64,000 bases of DNA, taken from Sphingobium faniae. GTDB taxonomy: Bacteria; Pseudomonadota; Alphaproteobacteria; Sphingomonadales; Sphingomonadaceae. The position numbers and the translations under genes were made by a program. The stretch is taken from positions 310,001 through 374,000 of the forward strand of contig FMTU01000001.1 in assembly GCA_900100475.1 (NCBI GenBank), given 5' to 3'. Shown in pieces: positions 1 through 8,867 of this stretch; position 1 is the stretch's first letter; every line of letters begins with the position of its first letter. The notes under the pieces were generated by a model that was not told the origin of the DNA, searched no databases, and was given only the letters and a program-made list of their open reading frames with translations.

Positions 1-1
1 T

Positions 2-910
2 GAGGATCGTTTTACGGAGCGGCGCCTGATCCGTGCCCGTGGCGGCGTCATTCTGTCGACCGGCGGCTTCGTCAACGACATGAAGAAGCTGGAAGCCGCC
101 CGCCCCTTCTACGCCAAATCCTACAAATCCATCATGCGCCTGGGCTCGATGGGCTGCGATGGCAGCGGCATGGACCTGGGCCGATCAGTCGGTGGCGCCA
201 TCGACCTGATGGAAAATTTCTTCAACGCGCGCTCGATCGCACCGCCGCAAGCCGCCCTGCGCGGCGTGCTGGTCAATAAACAGGGCGGACGCTTCTTGAA
301 CGAGGACGCCTATACCGGCTTTCTGGGCACGGCCATAGGCGACCAGACAGACGGCAAGGCTTGGCTCATCCTCGACAAGGACAGCTTTTGGGCCACGTTC
401 AAACAATGCGCCTTTCCCGGCAAGGGCCTCTATCTCTACACCTTGCCTACGCTGCTGAACATCTTCATCGGCGGGACAAAGCGCGCCCGCACGCTCGACA
501 AGCTGGCGCGCAAGATGAAAATAGACGCCGCAGCGCTCAAGAAGACCGTCGCATCGGCCAATGCTGGCGCAGCGGCCGGGGTTGACCCACTCGGCAAGGC
601 GCAGGAAAACATCGATACGATCGACAAGCCGCCTTATTATGCGATCAATATGGATTTCGACAATCGCTTTACCGTCACCATGCTCTTCAGCCTTGGCGGT
701 CTTAAAGTGAATGAAGATAGCGGGGCCGTGCTTCGACCCGACGGAACCGATATTCCGGGCCTTTATGCGGCCGGTCGTGTGGCAGTGGGCCTGAATTCCA
801 TCAACAATATCAGTGGCATGTCGCTTGCAGATACGGTTTTTTCCGGCCTGCGCGCGGCCGAAGGCGCGGCCAAGGGGCTCAATACCCATGTGCCGGAACC
901 GATTGGCTGA
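2..910 (+). CDS. FAD-dependent oxidoreductase, C-terminal part (KstD/fumarate reductase-like)
   Basis: The reading frame is open from the first bases of the window, so only the C-terminal roughly 300 residues are present. The end carries the FAD-domain signature of the fumarate reductase/3-ketosteroid delta1-dehydrogenase superfamily: an L-G-G-L-K-V-N strand followed by I-P-G-L-Y-A-A-G-R and a serine/glycine-rich S-G-M-S-L-A-D helix start. Members remove or add hydrogens across a C-C bond next to a carbonyl. It leads a + strand run with a Rieske ferredoxin, a second flavoprotein of the same superfamily, an EthD protein and an SDR, which suggests an oxidative ring-modification module. The substrate cannot be read from the sequence. 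The family call is firm; KstD versus fumarate-reductase-like is open. Confidence 0.85.
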   Translation, partial: EDRFTERRLIRARGGVILSTGGFVNDMKKLEAARPFYAKSYKSIMRLGSMGCDGSGMDLGRSVGGAIDLMENFFNARSIAPPQAALRGVLVNKQGGRFLNEDAYTGFLGTAIGDQTDGKAWLILDKDSFWATFKQCAFPGKGLYLYTLPTLLNIFIGGTKRARTLDKLARKMKIDAAALKKTVASANAGAAAGVDPLGKAQENIDTIDKPPYYAINMDFDNRFTVTMLFSLGGLKVNEDSGAVLRPDGTDIPGLYAAGRVAVGLNSINNISGMSLADTVFSGLRAAEGAAKGLNTHVPEPIG

Positions 911-962
911 CGTTCCGGCCTTCGATGCCACAGACCCCCAATATCGAGAATTTTGAGGTTTC

Positions 963-1265
963 ATGCCCACTATTTCCATAGCGACGCCCGATCTGGCTGA
1001 TGGCGGCAGCACAATCGTGGAAGCGGACGGACAGCGCCTGTTCCTCTGTCGATCGGGCGGCGTGCTGCGCGCGGCAAGCGAAATGTGCCCGCACCAAAAA
1101 CTCTCGCTCGCGGGCGCGCGCATCCGCAAGGGTTCGCTTTTCTGCCCCCATCATGGCGCCCGTTTCGACATGGACACGGGCAAATCGCTATCGACCCTCA
1201 CGTCCAAGCCCGTCGTCTGGCTACCCCTGCGGGAAGCTGGCGAAACCATCGAGATCGACCTGTAG
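963..1265 (+). CDS. Rieske [2Fe-2S] ferredoxin-like protein
   Basis: This 100-residue protein is a stand-alone Rieske domain. The cluster ligands are C42-P-H44 and C61-P-H-H64, the usual C-x-H...C-x-x-H spacing, with the G-A-R-F-D stretch that follows the second pair. Such small soluble proteins pass single electrons to Rieske oxygenases, three alpha subunits of which lie further along the window. A GAGG lies five bases before the ATG. It sits 52 bases after the partial flavoprotein and probably shares its transcript. No matching ferredoxin reductase is present in the window. It could instead be an auxiliary domain for a neighbouring flavoprotein. Confidence 0.9.
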   Translation: MPTISIATPDLADGGSTIVEADGQRLFLCRSGGVLRAASEMCPHQKLSLAGARIRKGSLFCPHHGARFDMDTGKSLSTLTSKPVVWLPLREAGETIEIDL

Positions 1266-1290
1266 GGCCAAACAAGCGTCGTAAGGAGCC

Positions 1291-1468
1291 ATGGCAAGTC
1301 GGACAGCATTGATAACCGCGTCGGGCGGCATAGGAGGCGTGATCGCCCTGGGCCTCGCGCGATCGACGACCCTGGGCCGGATCGGCACCCCTGCGGAAGT
1401 GGCGCAAGCGGTCCTTTTCCTCATGTCTCCGGCCGGATGGTGGCACCGCGATCACCGTTGACTTGTGA
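1291..1468 (+). pseudogene. Short-chain dehydrogenase remnant with internal deletion and frameshift
   Basis: An AAGGAG lies two bases before the ATG. The first 24 codons read as an SDR beta1-alphaA start (A-L-I-T-A-S-G-G-I-G-G). The frame then jumps straight to the SDR C-terminal signature L-G-R-I-G-T-P-A-E-V-A-Q-A-V-L-F-L-M-S, so about 170 residues including the catalytic Y-x-x-x-K are missing. The original end, G-T-A-I-T-V-D-L-stop, is preserved in another frame at 1442-1468, while the current frame stops at 1461. The product would be at most 56 residues and cannot be an SDR. It is a decayed member of the + strand cluster. Confidence 0.85.
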
Positions 1469-1469
1469 G

Positions 1470-1481
1470 TAAGGTACCGTA
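1470..1481. promoter_or_regulatory. Weak match to the TAWGGTGCCWTA near-palindrome
   Basis: TAAGGTACCGTA matches 10 of 12 positions of the near-palindrome found at three other intergenic sites in this window. It lies right after the SDR remnant and 54 bases before the second flavoprotein gene. On its own it would not be convincing; it is listed because of the other three sites. Confidence 0.25.
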
Positions 1482-1534
1482 TCATCATCGACGCAGAAGA
1501 CCGAGCCGCAAAGACGGCGAGAGAGGATCCCCGG

Positions 1535-2953
1535 ATGAGCGACTATGACATCATCATCGTGGGCGGCGGGGGCGCGGGCATGACCGCGGCATTGCACGCC
1601 CACAGGGTGGGCGCTACCGTCTTGCTGCTGGAGGCCGACCGCAAGCTTGGGGGAGCCACTGCGCTCAGCGACGGGGTGGTTTACGCGGCGGGCACGTCGG
1701 TGCAACGGGCGCACGGGATCGAGGACGATCCCCAGGCCATGTTCGACTACATCATGACGCTGAATGCGTGGCAGACCCGTCCTGATATCATCCGCCTGCT
1801 GGCCGAACGGAGCGCGGCCGCCGTTGACGAACTGATCGCGCTGGGCTGCACGTTCGAATGGGTCGTAAAATCGGGGGTCGACCTGGTTCCGCGCGGCCAT
1901 TGCACCGTGGGCGCGGGAGATGCCATCGGCCGGGCGTTGCGTGAGGAGGTCGGCGCAAAGGGAATCGAGACCGTCCTTGACACGCGCGTCGAACGGCTGC
2001 TGGTCGAGGATGGCAGGGTCGTGGGCATCCATGCGTCCGGCATGGATTTGCGGGCCGGAGCAGTGATCGTCACGACGGGCGGCTTTGGCAACAGCCCCGG
2101 CATGCGGGCCAGATATTTCCCATCGGCCGCGCAGCATGGGGACCCGGTCTATGCCGTACATAATGGCGCACCGTTCATTCTGGGCGATGGCCTCAAATTC
2201 GGGGAAATGATCGGCGCCGCCATCGTCGGTCACGACACGGGACTTGTGATCGCCTCTTCCGGCCTGGTTCCCAATGTCGTGGAAGCCTATCTCCCGCCCT
2301 GGATCATGCTGGTCAATGTGCGCGGTCAGCGTTTCATGCCGGAAAATGCCCCCTATGCCGTGTCGGGCTATCTCATCAACCAGCAACCCGAAGCGCGCGC
2401 CTGGGCGCTGTTCGACGAAAGCGCTTTGGCGGTAGGCTCTCAGGACAAGAGTTTTTCCAATCCCTATCATACCGGCTACTCGACCCAGGTCTGGGACGAA
2501 GCTGTCCTGCGCAAACATATCGCCACGGGACGCATCCGGTCCGCCGACACCCTGGAAGAACTGGCGGAGCGGACGAATGTCGACGCGCTGGCCCTGAAGG
2601 AAACGGTGACACGGTACAATGCCGACGCGATATGCGGCACGGACAGCGACTGGGGCAAGGTTGCGCCGCATTATTTCCCGCTGGAAAACGCGCCTTTTTA
2701 CGCGGCCGAAGTGCGGGCGTCGACCATAGGCCAAACCAGCGCGGGGCTGGACATCGACCATCACACCCGGGTGCGGGACCTGCATGGACGCGTCATTCCC
2801 GGCCTGTTCGCGGCGGGCGAAACAGTCGGGTGCGTTCAGGGCCAGCGCTATTCCGGCGGCGGCATGGGGGTCGCCAGCGCCCTTGTCTTCGGTCGTCTGG
2901 CAGGGGAGCAGGCCGCTGCCAGCATCGGCATCGAAGCGCGCGTTGCTGCCTGA
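1535..2953 (+). CDS. FAD-dependent oxidoreductase (KstD/fumarate reductase flavoprotein-like)
   Basis: This complete 472-residue flavoprotein begins with a Rossmann dinucleotide site (I-I-I-V-G-G-G-G-A-G, residues 6-15) and an E-A-D-R-K-L-G-G-A-T stretch that binds the FAD ribose and pyrophosphate. The C-terminus holds the second FAD-contact block (V-I-P-G-L-F-A-A-G-E, then G-G-G-M-G-V-A-S-A). Architecture and length fit the soluble single-chain flavoproteins related to fumarate reductase and 3-ketosteroid dehydrogenases. AGAGGA lies eight bases before the ATG. It is followed by an EthD gene 29 bases on and an SDR. Its likely role is desaturation or reduction of a ring C-C bond; the substrate is unknown. 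Confidence 0.88.
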   Translation: MSDYDIIIVGGGGAGMTAALHAHRVGATVLLLEADRKLGGATALSDGVVYAAGTSVQRAHGIEDDPQAMFDYIMTLNAWQTRPDIIRLLAERSAAAVDELIALGCTFEWVVKSGVDLVPRGHCTVGAGDAIGRALREEVGAKGIETVLDTRVERLLVEDGRVVGIHASGMDLRAGAVIVTTGGFGNSPGMRARYFPSAAQHGDPVYAVHNGAPFILGDGLKFGEMIGAAIVGHDTGLVIASSGLVPNVVEAYLPPWIMLVNVRGQRFMPENAPYAVSGYLINQQPEARAWALFDESALAVGSQDKSFSNPYHTGYSTQVWDEAVLRKHIATGRIRSADTLEELAERTNVDALALKETVTRYNADAICGTDSDWGKVAPHYFPLENAPFYAAEVRASTIGQTSAGLDIDHHTRVRDLHGRVIPGLFAAGETVGCVQGQRYSGGGMGVASALVFGRLAGEQAAASIGIEARVAA

Positions 2954-2982
2954 CGCCTGTCCATGTCGAACGGAGAACGCCG

Positions 2983-3363
2983 ATGAAGGTCATCATATTG
3001 CTGAAGCGCAAGCCCGGCCTCAGCTTCGAGCAGTTCAAGGCCCATTATGAAGCGAGCCATGTGCAACTGGCGCACAAATATATGGGACATTTGTTCACCG
3101 AATATCGGCGCAATTACACCGTTCCATTCAGCGAACATCATGGTGACGATCCCAATCCCGGTTTCGCTGACAGCCCCTATGACTGCGTGACCGAAATCCG
3201 CCTTACCGATCATGCCGCATGGGAGGAGATGCAGCGCATCGCAGGCGATCCGGTGATCGGCCCCATCCTTCAGGAGGATGAAGAACGCTTCATGGATCGG
3301 TCGGCGCTGAAGATTTTCGAAGTCGCCGAAATCTATTCGCCGCAGCAAGTATTGACAGGCTGA
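2983..3363 (+). CDS. EthD domain-containing protein
   Basis: This 126-residue protein has the EthD/dimeric alpha-beta-barrel pattern: an N-terminal strand (K-V-I-I-L-L-K-R-K-P-G-L-S), the helix F-E-Q-F-K-A-H-Y-E-A-S-H-V, and the late D-E-E-R-F-M-D-R-S motif. It is clearly paralogous to the proteins at 24641-25000 and 41404-41790. A GGAG precedes the ATG. EthD proteins accompany P450 and other oxidative catabolic clusters; biochemical roles are mostly unproven, though related folds act as cyclases, decarboxylases or small lyases. It lies between a flavoprotein and an SDR and is probably co-transcribed with them. Confidence 0.85.
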   Translation: MKVIILLKRKPGLSFEQFKAHYEASHVQLAHKYMGHLFTEYRRNYTVPFSEHHGDDPNPGFADSPYDCVTEIRLTDHAAWEEMQRIAGDPVIGPILQEDEERFMDRSALKIFEVAEIYSPQQVLTG

Positions 3364-3403
3364 AACGCCGTTTGGCCAAATAGTGAAAACAGGAAGATAA
3401 TTT

Positions 3404-4189
3404 ATGGATCGGCTGGAAGGCAAGGTTGTGATCGTCACGGGCGGAGCACGCGGCTTGGGCGGTGCGGCTGCGGAAGCGCTATGCGCCGAGGGCGCAGCCG
3501 TGCTGATCGCCGATGTCAGCGATGATGCAGGGGAAGAACTGGCCGCGCGACTGCGCGATGAAGAGCGACAAGCCCATTATCTGCATCTTGACGTGCGAAA
3601 CGAGGATCATTGGGCGGACGCCATCGCCCAATGCCGGTCGCGTTGGGGTGGCCTGACCGGCCTCCTCAACAATGCAGGCGTCAACAATCCCGTCACGATC
3701 GAGGACGCGACCCCCGATTCCTTCCGCGCTCTGCTGGAGGTGAACCTGATCGGCCCCTTCCTCGGCATCAAAGCCGCCCTGCCCGCCCTGCGCGACAGCG
3801 GTGGCGGGTCCATCGTGAACGTCGCCTCCAATTCCACGCATATGGCCCTGCCCACCACGGCCCTATATGGCGCGAGCAAAGCCGCCATCGCCAATCTGGC
3901 GAAGACGACAGCGATCCATTGCGCCCTGCGCGGGGATGGAATCCGGGTCAACTCCGTGCACCCCGGCGCTCATCTGACCGACATGATGAAGAGCAAGGAG
4001 GTCCAGGCCTTGCCTGCGGTCAGCGCGATGCTGAAAGCGATTCCTTTGGGCCGGATGGGCGATCCGGCGGAATTCGGCAAGTTGATCGCATTCCTGATGT
4101 CGGACGATTCCGCCTATATCACGGCCACCGAACTGTTCTGCGATGGCGGCCTGACGGCCGTCTCTTTCGCCGACCCCGCTCGGAGCTGA
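3404..4189 (+). CDS. Short-chain dehydrogenase/reductase (SDR)
   Basis: This 261-residue classical SDR has the NAD(P)-binding T-G-G-A-R-G-L-G near residues 12-19, the N-N-A-G motif, a catalytic serine in N-V-A-S-N-S and the active-site Y-G-A-S-K. The C-terminal P-G-A region and C-D-G-G-L end are typical. An acidic residue after the second strand (I-A-D-V-S-D) favours NAD+ over NADP+. AGGAAG stands seven bases before the ATG. It closes the + strand cluster and is followed by a convergent TonB receptor gene. The probable role is alcohol/ketone interconversion of a pathway intermediate. Confidence 0.92.
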   Translation: MDRLEGKVVIVTGGARGLGGAAAEALCAEGAAVLIADVSDDAGEELAARLRDEERQAHYLHLDVRNEDHWADAIAQCRSRWGGLTGLLNNAGVNNPVTIEDATPDSFRALLEVNLIGPFLGIKAALPALRDSGGGSIVNVASNSTHMALPTTALYGASKAAIANLAKTTAIHCALRGDGIRVNSVHPGAHLTDMMKSKEVQALPAVSAMLKAIPLGRMGDPAEFGKLIAFLMSDDSAYITATELFCDGGLTAVSFADPARS

Positions 4190-4349
4190 CCGGGAGCGCC
4201 GCGCAGTCTCAGCGAGCCGCGCGGCGTCGCCATTGAAACGGTCGTCCCTGCCCACCCCTTGCTCCGCACAACCCGCCCCGATCGCGCGACCATGGAAGTC
4301 CAAACATTCGGGAGCAAAATGGGATTCTGATCTGCCAGGATGGAAAAGC

Positions 4350-4389
4350 AGAGGGCGGACACCCCTGAAATATTGCGTATCCGCCCTCT
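4350..4389 (-). terminator. Hairpin terminator of the TonB receptor gene
   Basis: A perfect 10-bp stem (AGAGGGCGGA/TCCGCCCTCT) with a 20-base loop lies ten bases beyond the stop of the - strand TonB receptor. On that strand it is followed by GCTTTTCC, a short T stretch. It could also stop read-through from the converging SDR gene. Confidence 0.7.
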
Positions 4390-4398
4390 TGTTCGTGG

Positions 4399-6810
4399 TC
4401 AGAATTCGAACCGAAGTTCGGCGCCGAATTCACGCGGCCGTCCGGGGCTGATCACATCGACACCGAAAGAGTGGGATGTGCCGATGCCGCCCTGGTACCA
4501 TTGCTTGCCGAAGATGTTCTTCACATAACCAGCCAGCGTCACATTGCTGCCCATTATATCATTCCAGGCCAGGCGCGTGTTCACGAGTGCATATCCCGGA
4601 ATCTTGATATCGCCGGTGCTGTAACACCCGCCAGGCGTGCCGGGGTTGCTGCATCCGCTCAACATATAGTTGGCCATGTAGGACTTCCTCTGGGCGTAGA
4701 CATCGCCACGCCAGGTCAGGTTGCCCGTGCTGCCCAGGTCATGGGAGACCTGAAAATATGCCGATCCGGCCCAGTCAGGCGCGAAAGCGAACGGGCCGAA
4801 CGGAATGGTTTGCCCAACGGCTACGACCTTGTTTTTCGTGAAGCGGGCGTTTGTATGGGAAATCTGACCGCCGACCTCGAGCCAGGAGGAGGTGCGGAGT
4901 GAAAAGTTGAACTCCTGTCCAGTGACCTGTGCTTCCGGCGCGTTGGTGGTGACAAGGCCTGGACCGACGCCGGGGATAAACGAGAAAAACACCCGTTGCA
5001 CGCCCTTGATCCACTGGTTGTAGACCGAAAGGGCTGCCGTCAGTCGCATGCCGCCCAGATTTCCACTATATTTGGCGCCGCCTTCGATGTCGCGCGCCAG
5101 TTCAGGATTGAACATGTTGCCGACCAGCCCCAGCGGATTGCTCGGCGAGACGATCCCACTGCCGTCATAGTTCAGCGGCACAGCCGGGAAGTTGAAACCA
5201 CCCGCGCGATAGCTTCCGCGTTGCGTAACATAAACCATCAAATCCGGCGTAACCTGATAATCGAGGCCGACCGTCCAGCTCGGTTTCTTGAACGATTTTT
5301 CCTGGAAATTCTCCAGGCCCGGCACACCGGTAAAAGCACCGCCTGGCAGTTGGGTCGCTTCCACCTTATCCTTCGTGTAGCGGAAACCGCCGGTAAAGTT
5401 GAGCTGATCCGTGATCTTATAGCCAATCTGAGCAAAACCGGCGATGGAGCGGGTGCGGAGCGACACCCGATAAGGTGGTACGGGGGTGCCGTAAAATTGA
5501 AGATGATTGTCTTCCAGATGCCTTAGATTTGAATAGAATCCGCCAACGGTATAGGTCAGATTTCCGTCCATCGCTTCCCCTTGAAGCTGAAGCTCCTCGG
5601 AAAACGACTTGTCCATATTGTGCTGTCCATTCCGTCCTGCCGGACTGCCCTCGAAGAACTGCGTGTTGCCGTATAACGGGAAAGCCGAGCCATCGAGATC
5701 GGCGATCGCCCAGCGTTCCGCCTTGCTCCAGCCAATGATGTTCTTCACCTTGACGGAATCGGAGAGATCAATCTCCGTCGTATTCATGGCCAGCCATGAG
5801 CGGCCCCGAAAACGGGAGGAAAGGTCGGTATATGTCTCTCGATTGGTGCCGCGCTGCCAGGCAATATTCTTGCTCAACCCGCCGTTCGCGCCTGCAAAGG
5901 GGCCGCCAATGATCGGGATGGCGTCAAACAATGCCTGGGCGCCCGGCGTAGGGGATTGAGCATAGACGAGACCAGGCGTGGTTGTGCCGTCATCCTTGCT
6001 GTATTGCGCCAAGGCGACATTGCGGATCGTATCTGTCGGTTCGACGCGAAGCGTGCCGCGGAAAGATGTGTTGCGCAGATTGCCGAGCTCTTCATCTTTC
6101 GGGACGAAGGTCGCGGAACTGAAGTCGGGGGCGAGCTGATAATAGCCCTTGTTCTTGACATACGCACCGCCGTCGCTGTGATTGCCGGCAATGCGCAACG
6201 ACACTTTTCCGGCAACGATCGGTATGGTGACCGCTCCCTGAAGCTGAACCTGATCGAAACTCCCGACGCGCGCCGACAAGAAGCCGGTGAACTCGTCACC
6301 AGGCGTGACGGTCTTGTAAAGCACGGCTCCGCCAGTCGTGTTGCGGCCAAAGAGCGTGCCCTGCGGACCCTTCAGAACCTGAACATTCTCTATATCGAAG
6401 AAAGACGATGGCCCTGGCGCCGTGAACTGGAATTCGTTGATATAGGTCAGCACGGCCGAGGATGAGCCGGAATAGCCGTCGATCGTCTGCCCGCGGATGG
6501 CAAAGTTCAGCAGATATCCGGCGCCGCCGTTGACCGTCTGCAGGCCAGGAACAGCGATCTGCAGATCATTTTCGGTACGGACCCCTTGTGACACGAGCGA
6601 ATCCCCGGAAAGAGCCGCGACAGAGAGCGGGACTTTCGACAGGCTTTCATCACGGCGACGCGCGGTGACGACGATGTCGGTCGCATTCGCAAGGCCGCTA
6701 TTCGATTGCGGCGCCTCCTGGGCCAAAAGGGGAGAAATTCCGGCGATCAGTGCGATCGGCGCCGAGACCAGTTTCATGTGAAGGTAAAATTTATTCCGCA
6801 GATTAGACAT
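4399..6810 (-). CDS. TonB-dependent outer-membrane receptor
   Basis: The protein has 803 residues from the chosen start. It begins with a signal peptide (charged start, hydrophobic core, cut near L-L-A-Q) and then a plug domain opening with T-D-I-V-V-T-A-R-R-R. The plug holds V-L-K-G-P-Q-G-T-L-F-G-R-N-T-T-G-G-A, the hallmark of the sphingomonad/caulobacter receptor family, and a 22-strand barrel ends in R-F-E-F with the terminal phenylalanine needed for barrel assembly. AGGGAGA lies before the internal ATG used here; an upstream in-frame ATG lacks a ribosome site. It probably imports the compound degraded by the surrounding genes, using the TonB-ExbBD motor. Confidence 0.93.
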   Translation of the reverse strand: MSNLRNKFYLHMKLVSAPIALIAGISPLLAQEAPQSNSGLANATDIVVTARRRDESLSKVPLSVAALSGDSLVSQGVRTENDLQIAVPGLQTVNGGAGYLLNFAIRGQTIDGYSGSSSAVLTYINEFQFTAPGPSSFFDIENVQVLKGPQGTLFGRNTTGGAVLYKTVTPGDEFTGFLSARVGSFDQVQLQGAVTIPIVAGKVSLRIAGNHSDGGAYVKNKGYYQLAPDFSSATFVPKDEELGNLRNTSFRGTLRVEPTDTIRNVALAQYSKDDGTTTPGLVYAQSPTPGAQALFDAIPIIGGPFAGANGGLSKNIAWQRGTNRETYTDLSSRFRGRSWLAMNTTEIDLSDSVKVKNIIGWSKAERWAIADLDGSAFPLYGNTQFFEGSPAGRNGQHNMDKSFSEELQLQGEAMDGNLTYTVGGFYSNLRHLEDNHLQFYGTPVPPYRVSLRTRSIAGFAQIGYKITDQLNFTGGFRYTKDKVEATQLPGGAFTGVPGLENFQEKSFKKPSWTVGLDYQVTPDLMVYVTQRGSYRAGGFNFPAVPLNYDGSGIVSPSNPLGLVGNMFNPELARDIEGGAKYSGNLGGMRLTAALSVYNQWIKGVQRVFFSFIPGVGPGLVTTNAPEAQVTGQEFNFSLRTSSWLEVGGQISHTNARFTKNKVVAVGQTIPFGPFAFAPDWAGSAYFQVSHDLGSTGNLTWRGDVYAQRKSYMANYMLSGCSNPGTPGGCYSTGDIKIPGYALVNTRLAWNDIMGSNVTLAGYVKNIFGKQWYQGGIGTSHSFGVDVISPGRPREFGAELRFEF

Positions 6811-7410
6811 ACCGTTCTCCCTGATAATATGCTTTTCGCCCCGCATCCACCAAGGCGCACGGCTACATAGATGTTATTATTGGATTAATTACACATCGAC
6901 CCGAGCACGGGCCGCAAACGAAGCGGAACTCGCCAGTCATCCTCCTTCAAAAACGCCCAACTCCGCGGGGTGGATAATTTATAATACATATTTTAAGAAG
7001 GTGCAAATCGAATTGCATATCCCGATATATCCGCGTCGCAGCCTTGGAAACCGTACCAGTCGCTGCCATCGTCGGGAAAGCGCGCCCATATGCGGATGCG
7101 CCGCCCAAAGCGGCCTTGCAGCCCGACAGGTTCGACCGTGACGAAAGAATGTCCATCGATTCACAAAATTGAGATAAGAGTTATATAATTATCTCGATAA
7201 CCGCGAAGATCGAGGCAGAACGGCTCCAGCCGACGCCGGCATTCCATGTGGTCGCCCCTCCGCCTCACAGATTGCAATCTGCGTTTGGAAATGTCAGGCA
7301 GCAGCCATAAACAAGGGGGAGATGCGCCTCACCGAAGCGACGCGACGCGGCAAGCTGTATCGGGAACAGACCAAGGCCATGCGCCGTTTATCCAGACATG
7401 GCGGCGCGTT
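6811..7410. other. Intergenic region without a recognisable gene
   Basis: No frame here shows a protein family. It contains an AT-rich stretch around 6975-7030 unlike the GC-rich surroundings and must hold the promoter of the - strand TonB receptor. I found no clear operator palindrome in it. Confidence 0.5.
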
Positions 7411-7453
7411 GTGAGGGGAGATCACAGCCCTGCGCGGGCTGATCTCCCCTCAC
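7411..7453 (-). terminator. Very strong hairpin downstream of the ferredoxin gene
   Basis: GTGAGGGGAGATC (7411-7423) pairs perfectly with GATCTCCCCTCAC (7441-7453). An inner AGCCC/GGGCT stem continues the hairpin after a two-base bulge, giving about 18 paired bases. It lies 15 bases beyond the ferredoxin stop. There is no T tract, so it is either a terminator of the T-poor type or an mRNA 3'-end stabiliser. Confidence 0.65.
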
Positions 7454-7468
7454 ATCTCCATGCGCCGA

Positions 7469-7786
7469 TCAATCCTCCGGCGCGATCGTCACCTTCATAT
7501 TGGCAAGACTGTCGTCGAGCATGACCTGACAGGACAGACGCGAATATTCGGTGCGATGGTCCGAACTGTCCAGGAGATCATTTTCGTCCTCACCAGGAGG
7601 AGGCAGCAAGTCGAAATGAGCCGGATCGATGAACACGTGGCAGGTGGCGCATGAACAGCATCCGCCGCAAAGGGCGAGAAGTTCGTCCATGCCGGCGTCG
7701 CGGATGACCTCCATCAGCGAATGGCCGACGGGAGCCGAAATCGTGTCAGAACTCCCATCACGGCGGTTAACGATGATATCGGGCAT
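7469..7786 (-). CDS. [2Fe-2S] ferredoxin, putidaredoxin/adrenodoxin type
   Basis: This 105-residue protein has the ligand pattern C40-x5-C46-x2-C49-x36-C86 with the putidaredoxin-like context S-C-A-T-C-H-V. Two extra cysteines (43 and 44) lie inside the cluster loop, where putidaredoxin has G-S-A-S. Ferredoxins of this type deliver electrons to bacterial P450s; two P450 genes lie at 18506-19729 and 20648-21868, the second clearly CYP101-like, so this is their likely partner. No ferredoxin reductase is seen in the window. AAAGG precedes the ATG. It appears to be transcribed alone, between hairpins on both sides. Confidence 0.93.
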   Translation of the reverse strand: MPDIIVNRRDGSSDTISAPVGHSLMEVIRDAGMDELLALCGGCCSCATCHVFIDPAHFDLLPPPGEDENDLLDSSDHRTEYSRLSCQVMLDDSLANMKVTIAPED

Positions 7787-7883
7787 TAGGAACCTTTCGT
7801 TTCAAGCATGAATGCTATTGGATGTATCGCGAAAATTGAAAATCGTTGTGCATTGAGGCGAAGCGTTATGCCGTTGCAGCATT

Positions 7884-7975
7884 AGAGCGATTTCCAAGCG
7901 ATCGGAACGCTGATTAAGAAATCGCGGCCAAGCAAGGGATTTAGAACGGTGATCTGATCCAGTCAGATCGCCGCT
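7884..7975. repeat. Two-hairpin intergenic element
   Basis: Two stem-loops follow each other. GCGATTTC (7887-7894) pairs with GAAATCGC (7918-7925). CGGTGATCTGA (7947-7957) pairs with TCAGATCGCCG (7963-7973), with one G-T pair and a five-base loop. The layout resembles dispersed palindromic repeats of alphaproteobacteria, but I see only one copy here, so the repeat call is inference. It lies between the SDR stop at 8052 and the ferredoxin and may end the SDR transcript. Confidence 0.45.
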
Positions 7976-8051
7976 CCAAGATGGGAAAGGGTCGGAAATG
8001 AGCGGCATCGCCCGTTTTTCCGCCGATCAACCATGCTGACATTGTGGTTCG

Positions 8052-8867
8052 TCAGTGGACGTCCGCCCCTTGATCCATCCAGCTTCCCCGGCGCGGCGCT
8101 GCAAAGGTAGCGGTGCCGCCGCCGTCGGCGATGAATTCAGCCCCGGTCGAAAAACTCGATTCGTCCGAGGCGAGAAAAACCGCCATAGCGGCGATCTCCT
8201 CTGGACGGCCCAGTCGCCCCATGGGGATTTGGAGGTCGAGCGCCTCTTGCATGGCAGCCTGTTGTGCGGGCGTGCTGTCACGAAACGGGTCGAAAATGGG
8301 CGTGTCGATCGCACCGGGATGGATGGAATTGCAGCGGATCGGAATGCCCGCAAAGGCAAAGTCAGCCGCAACCGCTTTGGTCAGAAGGCGCACCGCCCCC
8401 TTACTCGTGGAATAGCCGGGTCCGGGCGATGCCAGGATACCGGAAACCGAGCACATATTGATGATTGATCCTGCGGGTCCTTCAGCATTTTTACGCATCA
8501 GGCGAGCCCCATGCTTGCAACCCAGCATGACGCCGGTGACGTTGACACCCATCACCTTGTTCCAGTCGTCAAGCGCCATATCCTCGATGAACGCCGGTGA
8601 GCCCAGGATGCCCGCATTATTGACGAGAATGTCCAGCCGTCCGGCCTCTTCGCCGATTCTGGCAGCAACAGCTTCCCAATCCGCCTCGCGCGTCACGTCG
8701 AGCAGCACGAACACGGCGCCCGTCTGCTGGGCGATCGCAGCGCCATTCTGCGCATCCACGTCGCCAAAGAAGACATCCGCGCCTTCTGCGACAAAACGGC
8801 GAACGATTGCTTCACCCAGTCCAGATGCTCCGCCCGAAACCAGCGCCACCTTGCCTTCCAACCTCAT
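8052..8867 (-). CDS. Short-chain dehydrogenase/reductase (SDR)
   Basis: This 271-residue classical SDR has V-S-G-G-A-S-G-L-G as its cofactor site, F-G-D-V-D (acid residue favouring NAD+), N-N-A-G-I, the catalytic serine of M-C-S-V-S-G and the active-site Y-S-T-S-K. GGAGG stands before the ATG. A 20-residue tail rich in arginine and glycine after the G-G-G-T-A end is longer than usual. It is divergent from the truncated LysR gene at 9046, which may once have controlled it. Confidence 0.92.
   Translation of the reverse strand: MRLEGKVALVSGGASGLGEAIVRRFVAEGADVFFGDVDAQNGAAIAQQTGAVFVLLDVTREADWEAVAARIGEEAGRLDILVNNAGILGSPAFIEDMALDDWNKVMGVNVTGVMLGCKHGARLMRKNAEGPAGSIINMCSVSGILASPGPGYSTSKGAVRLLTKAVAADFAFAGIPIRCNSIHPGAIDTPIFDPFRDSTPAQQAAMQEALDLQIPMGRLGRPEEIAAMAVFLASDESSFSTGAEFIADGGGTATFAAPRRGSWMDQGADVH

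Noticed and set aside
1421..2785. Open frame of 454 codons on the - strand
   Set aside because: Antisense to the complete flavoprotein, which has FAD motifs and a ribosome site.
7246..7524. Small + strand frame after the TonB receptor region
   Set aside because: It crosses the strong hairpin and the ferredoxin end and has no family pattern.
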